DNA of 47,715 nt, from contig JAKBFV010000010.1 in assembly GCA_021833365.1 (NCBI GenBank), positions 1-47,715 of the forward strand, written 5' to 3'. The DNA comes from Pseudomonadota bacterium (GTDB lineage Bacteria; Pseudomonadota; Gammaproteobacteria; Pseudomonadales; Moraxellaceae). Below, piece by piece: positions 44,484 through 47,715 of the stretch. Below the pieces are notes generated by a model. That model was not told the origin of the DNA. It did no database searches and was given only the letters and a program-made list of their open reading frames with translations. The position numbers and the translations under genes are program-made. How positions within the stretch are numbered: position 1 is the stretch's first letter; each line of letters opens with the position of its first letter.

Positions 44484-45008
44484 TCAGGCGGCCTTTTGAT
44501 CCTTGACGGCCGCCACAGCGCGGGCAAACTTCGACGGCACCTCGTTGAGGGTGCGCGCGAGCTTGCTGACCGGCGCCTGCATGAGTCCGAGCAGCATGGC
44601 CAGAGCCTGATCGCGGGTCGGCAATGTCGCCAGGACGTCGATGTCCTTGGCTTCATAACGACGGCCTCCCACGGCGAGGGCTTTGACTTCCAGACGCTGG
44701 TTGTCTTTCGCAAAGGCCTTGAACAGACGGGCAGCTGCACCCGGATCCGACATGGACAATGCAAAGATGGTCGGTCCCACCATATCGGCGTGCAGGCACT
44801 CGAACTCAGTACCTGCGGTCGCACGACGCGCCAGGGTATTACGTACGACACGCACGTAGACGCCCTGTTCGCGAGCCTGAGCGCGGAGCTTGGTCATCTG
44901 CCCCACAGTCAGGCCACGGTAGTCCGCGAGCACCGCAGACAACGCAGCGGAGGCTGCCTGACTGACTTCGGCGACGATTTGTACTTTATCGTCTAGCTTC
45001 AGAGTCAC
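44484..45008 (-). CDS. rplJ: 50S ribosomal protein L10
   Basis: L10 anchors the L12 dimers on 23S rRNA and, as the L10-L12 complex, represses its own mRNA. I start at the GTG (MTLKLDDKVQIVAEVSQAA) with GGAGG eight bases before it; an ATG farther upstream lies in the structured leader. The 174 residues contain LADYRGLTVGQMTKLRAQAR and VVRNTLARRA, as usual. Confidence 0.94.
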   Translation of the reverse strand: MTLKLDDKVQIVAEVSQAASAALSAVLADYRGLTVGQMTKLRAQAREQGVYVRVVRNTLARRATAGTEFECLHADMVGPTIFALSMSDPGAAARLFKAFAKDNQRLEVKALAVGGRRYEAKDIDVLATLPTRDQALAMLLGLMQAPVSKLARTLNEVPSKFARAVAAVKDQKAA

Positions 45009-45029
45009 AATTACCTCCCATTGACGGAA

Positions 45030-45186
45030 GATCGCAGATGCGATCACCTCGTGTCTTTCGACACGCCCCTGACGGGGCCATCGCGGGTTTCAGCTCAGTC
45101 GAGGATGAAACACCGCGTCTACACAGGCGATTAAGCGGGTCACCCCGCCCCTGTGGTCTTTGACGCGCCACGGCGAACCGTGGCCT
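45030..45186 (-). promoter_or_regulatory. L10 (rplJ) autoregulatory mRNA leader
   Basis: On the minus strand the leader contains GCGTCAAAGACCACAGG, a small stem, then CTTAATCGCCTGTGTAGACG. The CAAAGACC...CAGG / CTTAAT.CCTG.GTAGACG pattern is that of the gammaproteobacterial L10-L12 binding leader with its kink-turn. Further hairpins lie nearby: GCCACGG with a TTCG loop (45167-45184), CGTGTC-GAAA-GACACG (around 45049-45064) and GATCGC/GCGATC close to the Shine-Dalgarno. Confidence 0.75.
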
Positions 45187-45202
45187 TCAAAGTTCTGCTC
45201 GC

Positions 45203-45901
45203 TCAGGCGACGCTCAAAGCCGCCTGATCGATCACCAGGCCCGGACCCATGGTCGTGGACAAGGTGAGTTTCTTGATATAGATACCCTTCGAGGTCGCCG
45301 GCTTGGCCTTCTTCAGGTCGGCCAGGAGCGCCTCGACGTTCTGCCGGATGGCTTCGGCGCTGAAGCCGACCTGTCCCACCGGCGTATGGATGATACCGGC
45401 CTTGTCGACGCGATAGCGCACCTGGCCACCCTTGGCATTGCGCACGGCGGTCGCCACATCGGCGGTCACCGTACCGACCTTGGGGTTGGGCATCAGGCCA
45501 CGCGGACCGAGGATGGTGCCGAGCTTGCCGACGACGCGCATGGCATCGGGCGTGGCGATGACGACGTCAAAATTGAGATCGCCACCTTGAATGCTGGCGG
45601 CGAGGTCGTCGAAACCGACGATGTCGGCACCGGCTTCACGCGCGGCATCAGCATTGGCGCCCTGGGCGAAAACCGCAACCCGCACCGTCTTGCCGGTACC
45701 GGCGGGCAGCACCGAAGCGCCACGCACGACTTGATCGGACTTGCGCGGATCGACGCCGAGGTTGACGGAGATGTCGATCGATTCCTTGAATTTCGCCGCC
45801 GGCAGGGCGTCGATGACGGCGACGGCCTCTTCGACACTGTATTGCTTACCGGCCTGCACCAGGGCAGCGATGGCCTTTTGCCGCTTGCTCAAATGTGCCA
45901 T
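45203..45901 (-). CDS. rplA: 50S ribosomal protein L1
   Basis: L1 forms the mobile stalk guiding deacylated tRNA out of the E site and is the classic repressor of the L11 operon. The ATG at 45901 gives [20 protein letters not shown] and 232 residues, the normal length. The signature [20 protein letters not shown] is present. rplK ends one base upstream of the start. Confidence 0.97.
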   Translation of the reverse strand: MAHLSKRQKAIAALVQAGKQYSVEEAVAVIDALPAAKFKESIDISVNLGVDPRKSDQVVRGASVLPAGTGKTVRVAVFAQGANADAAREAGADIVGFDDLAASIQGGDLNFDVVIATPDAMRVVGKLGTILGPRGLMPNPKVGTVTADVATAVRNAKGGQVRYRVDKAGIIHTPVGQVGFSAEAIRQNVEALLADLKKAKPATSKGIYIKKLTLSTTMGPGLVIDQAALSVA

Positions 45902-45902
45902 G

Positions 45903-46334
45903 TCAGACTCCCTCCACATCAATGCCCATGGAACGCGCGGAACCGGCGATGGTGCGCACGGCCGCATCGACGTCAGCGGCGGTCAGATCGGGCTTCTTCA
46001 GCGCCGCGATCTCTTCCAGCTGGGCGCGCGTGACCTTACCGACCTTCTGCGAGTTCGGGCGCGGCGAACCACTCTTCAGAGCCAGGGCCTTCTTCAGCAG
46101 CACGGAAGCCGGCGGCGTCTTCAGAATGAAAGTGAAGGAACGGTCGGAGTACACCGTGATGACCACGGGCGTCGGCAGACCCACTTCCATCTTTTGCGTG
46201 GCAGCATTGAAGGCCTTGCAAAATTCCATGATGTTGACGCCCTTCTGACCGAGGGCCGGACCGACGGGTGGAGAGGGATTCGCCTTGCCTGCAGGGATCT
46301 GCAGCTTGATGTAGGCGTCGATTTTCTTGGCCAT
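45903..46334 (-). CDS. rplK: 50S ribosomal protein L11
   Basis: L11 binds the GTPase-associated centre of 23S rRNA and is needed for RelA activation. The 143 residues begin [20 protein letters not shown] and have the thiostrepton-site prolines in [20 protein letters not shown]. Confidence 0.97.
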   Translation of the reverse strand: MAKKIDAYIKLQIPAGKANPSPPVGPALGQKGVNIMEFCKAFNAATQKMEVGLPTPVVITVYSDRSFTFILKTPPASVLLKKALALKSGSPRPNSQKVGKVTRAQLEEIAALKKPDLTAADVDAAVRTIAGSARSMGIDVEGV

Positions 46335-46401
46335 GTCTTACTCCGTGGGTACGAACGCCTCGCGGCTCCCCGATCAATTCAGCCCCGCAGGGCCAGGATG
46401 C

Positions 46402-46935
46402 TCAGGTCTTTTCGACCTGATTGAATTCAAGTTCCACCGGCGTCGAGCGCCCAAAGATCATCACCGCCACCTGCAGACGGCTCTTCTCATAATTGACTTC
46501 TTCGACCGTGCCATTGAAATCCGCGAAAGGACCATCGATGACGCGCACCACCTCACCCGGCTCGTACAGGGTCTTGGGACGCGGCGAATCGGCATTCTGG
46601 TGCACGCGATTGAGGATGGCGTCGGCTTCACGATCGGAGATCGGCGCCGGCTTATCGGCCTTGCCACCGATGAAGCCCATGACCTTCGGGCAATCCTTGA
46701 CCAGATGCCAGGCTTCTTCGCTCATCTCCATCTGCACCAGCACATAGCCGGGGAAAAACTTGCGTTCGCTCTTGCGGCGCACGCCATTCTTCATTTCGAC
46801 GACGTCTTCCGTCGGCACGAGAATCTCACCGAAACGGTCTTCCATACCCGTCTCACGGGCACGGTCGCGCAGAGCGCGCATCACCTGCTTCTCAAAGCCG
46901 GAATAAGCGTGTACGACATACCAGCGCATAGTCAT
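46402..46935 (-). CDS. nusG: Transcription elongation factor NusG
   Basis: NusG suppresses RNA polymerase pausing and links it to Rho or S10. The 177 residues have the NGN domain ([32 protein letters not shown]) and a KOW domain ([20 protein letters not shown]). Two in-frame ATGs two codons apart can start it. Confidence 0.97.
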   Translation of the reverse strand: MTMRWYVVHAYSGFEKQVMRALRDRARETGMEDRFGEILVPTEDVVEMKNGVRRKSERKFFPGYVLVQMEMSEEAWHLVKDCPKVMGFIGGKADKPAPISDREADAILNRVHQNADSPRPKTLYEPGEVVRVIDGPFADFNGTVEEVNYEKSRLQVAVMIFGRSTPVELEFNQVEKT

Positions 46936-46945
46936 GAACCGCCCC

Positions 46946-47314
46946 TCAACCGATGATGCTATGAATGATCCAGCCGAAGAGCGCGTCGGCGCCCCACAGG
47001 ATCAGGGACATGACGGCGACGACAGCGAGGACGAGCAGAGCTGTCTGCCAGGTCTCCTGACGCTGCGGCCAGACGACACGCAGAGCCTCGGCGCGCGCCT
47101 CGCGCAGCATACCGAGAAAGATCCCACCCTGGCGCGTCTGCACAGCGATGCCGCCAGCGACACCGGCGAGGACGACCAGCGCGACGACGCGCGCGAGGAG
47201 GAACTGCCCGGACCAGTGGGTGTTGGCGACCACGGCAACGACCGCCAGGGCGACGACGACCAGCCACTTGAGCAGATCCGCTTTATGATCGACCTGTCCC
47301 GTCTGGGCACTCAT
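46946..47314 (-). CDS. secE: Sec translocon subunit SecE, three-helix form
   Basis: SecE clamps the SecY channel. The start is the ATG giving [20 protein letters not shown]; the longer open frame upstream runs through tRNA-Trp. The 122 residues have three membrane helices (about 15-35, 40-60 and 90-115) and the conserved amphipathic segment [20 protein letters not shown]. Three helices is the gammaproteobacterial type; most bacteria have one. Confidence 0.95.
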   Translation of the reverse strand: MSAQTGQVDHKADLLKWLVVVALAVVAVVANTHWSGQFLLARVVALVVLAGVAGGIAVQTRQGGIFLGMLREARAEALRVVWPQRQETWQTALLVLAVVAVMSLILWGADALFGWIIHSIIG

Positions 47315-47333
47315 GACAACCCCACTTTCAAGA

Positions 47334-47409
47334 TGGCGGGCCAGGAGGGACTCGAACCCCCAACACCCGGTTTTGGAGACCGGTGCTCTACCAATTGAAC
47401 TACTGGCCC
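47334..47409 (-). tRNA. tRNA-Trp (anticodon CCA)
   Basis: On the minus strand the acceptor GGGCCAG/CTGGCCC, the D arm GTTC-AATTGGTA-GAGC, the anticodon stem CCGGT/ACCGG with loop CTCCAAA and the T arm GGGGG-TTCGAGT-CCCTC form a full cloverleaf. CCA is encoded. A place between tufB and secE is typical of this group. Confidence 0.95.
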
Positions 47410-47424
47410 AATAAACTTCGCACA

Positions 47425-47453
47425 AGACAAAGGGCCCGGACGCACCGGGCCCT
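47425..47453 (-). terminator. Intrinsic terminator after tufB
   Basis: AGGGCCCGG and CCGGGCCCT (9 bp, perfect) around 5 nt are followed on the minus strand by TTTGTCTT. It lies 12 bp past the tufB stop and separates tufB from tRNA-Trp. Confidence 0.8.
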
Positions 47454-47464
47454 CAGCGAGCACC

Positions 47465-47715
<251 letters not shown>

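Noticed and set aside
46946-47425. 159-residue SecE
   Set aside because: The added N-terminus is translated tRNA-Trp. The normal SecE start is 47314.

Overview
The window looks like a chromosomal stretch of a GC-rich gammaproteobacterium. The evidence is the order TPR lipoprotein-lolB-ispE-tRNA-Gln-prs-rplY-pth-ychF, a three-helix SecE, the long zinc-free form of S14, and an L10 leader of the gammaproteobacterial type. I cannot name the genus from sequence alone.

Positions 1-913 are insertion-sequence debris. They hold the tail of one TnpB, a vapB-like antitoxin remnant, and an IS200/IS605 element whose tnpA and tnpB have been fused by an internal deletion. Positions 924-7569 are a housekeeping block on the + strand: outer-membrane lipoprotein delivery (lolB), isoprenoid synthesis (ispE), tRNA-Gln, PRPP synthesis (prs), ribosomal protein L25, peptidyl-tRNA hydrolase and the YchF ATPase.

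Positions 7570-17240 are accessory. A truncated P4-type integrase with arm-like repeats marks an old island edge. It is followed by an AlbA_2/GHKL ATPase-like protein, a Fic AMP-transferase with reiterated operator-like boxes, an IS3-family transposase scrap with 14-bp tandem repeats, and a complete hipBA toxin-antitoxin pair. Next come an SDR protein without the usual catalytic YxxxK and its divergent LysR regulator, a Bcr/CflA-type efflux pump and a nitronate monooxygenase. A 46-bp direct repeat copied from the 3' end of the efflux gene brackets the SDR-LysR cassette.

Positions 17271-47715 are one nearly unbroken minus-strand translation/transcription supercluster. In transcription order it reads tufB(partial)-tRNA-Trp-secE-nusG-rplKAJL-rpoBC-rpsLG-fusA-tufA-S10 operon-spc operon-alpha operon, and it ends in a strong terminator after rplQ. 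Three internal sigma-70 promoters (before rpsL, rpsJ and rpsM) share a TAGAAT -10 box and a 17-bp spacer. The L10 autoregulatory leader lies before rplJ, and an attenuator plus a probable processing stem lie between rplL and rpoB.

The core genes are ordinary and intact. The less explained content is in the island: its three candidate stress/defence modules (AlbA_2-GHKL protein, Fic, HipBA), the regulatory repeats beside them and the recombination scars. I found no convincing wholly new system. The AlbA_2/GHKL gene with its lost upstream partner is the best candidate for follow-up.
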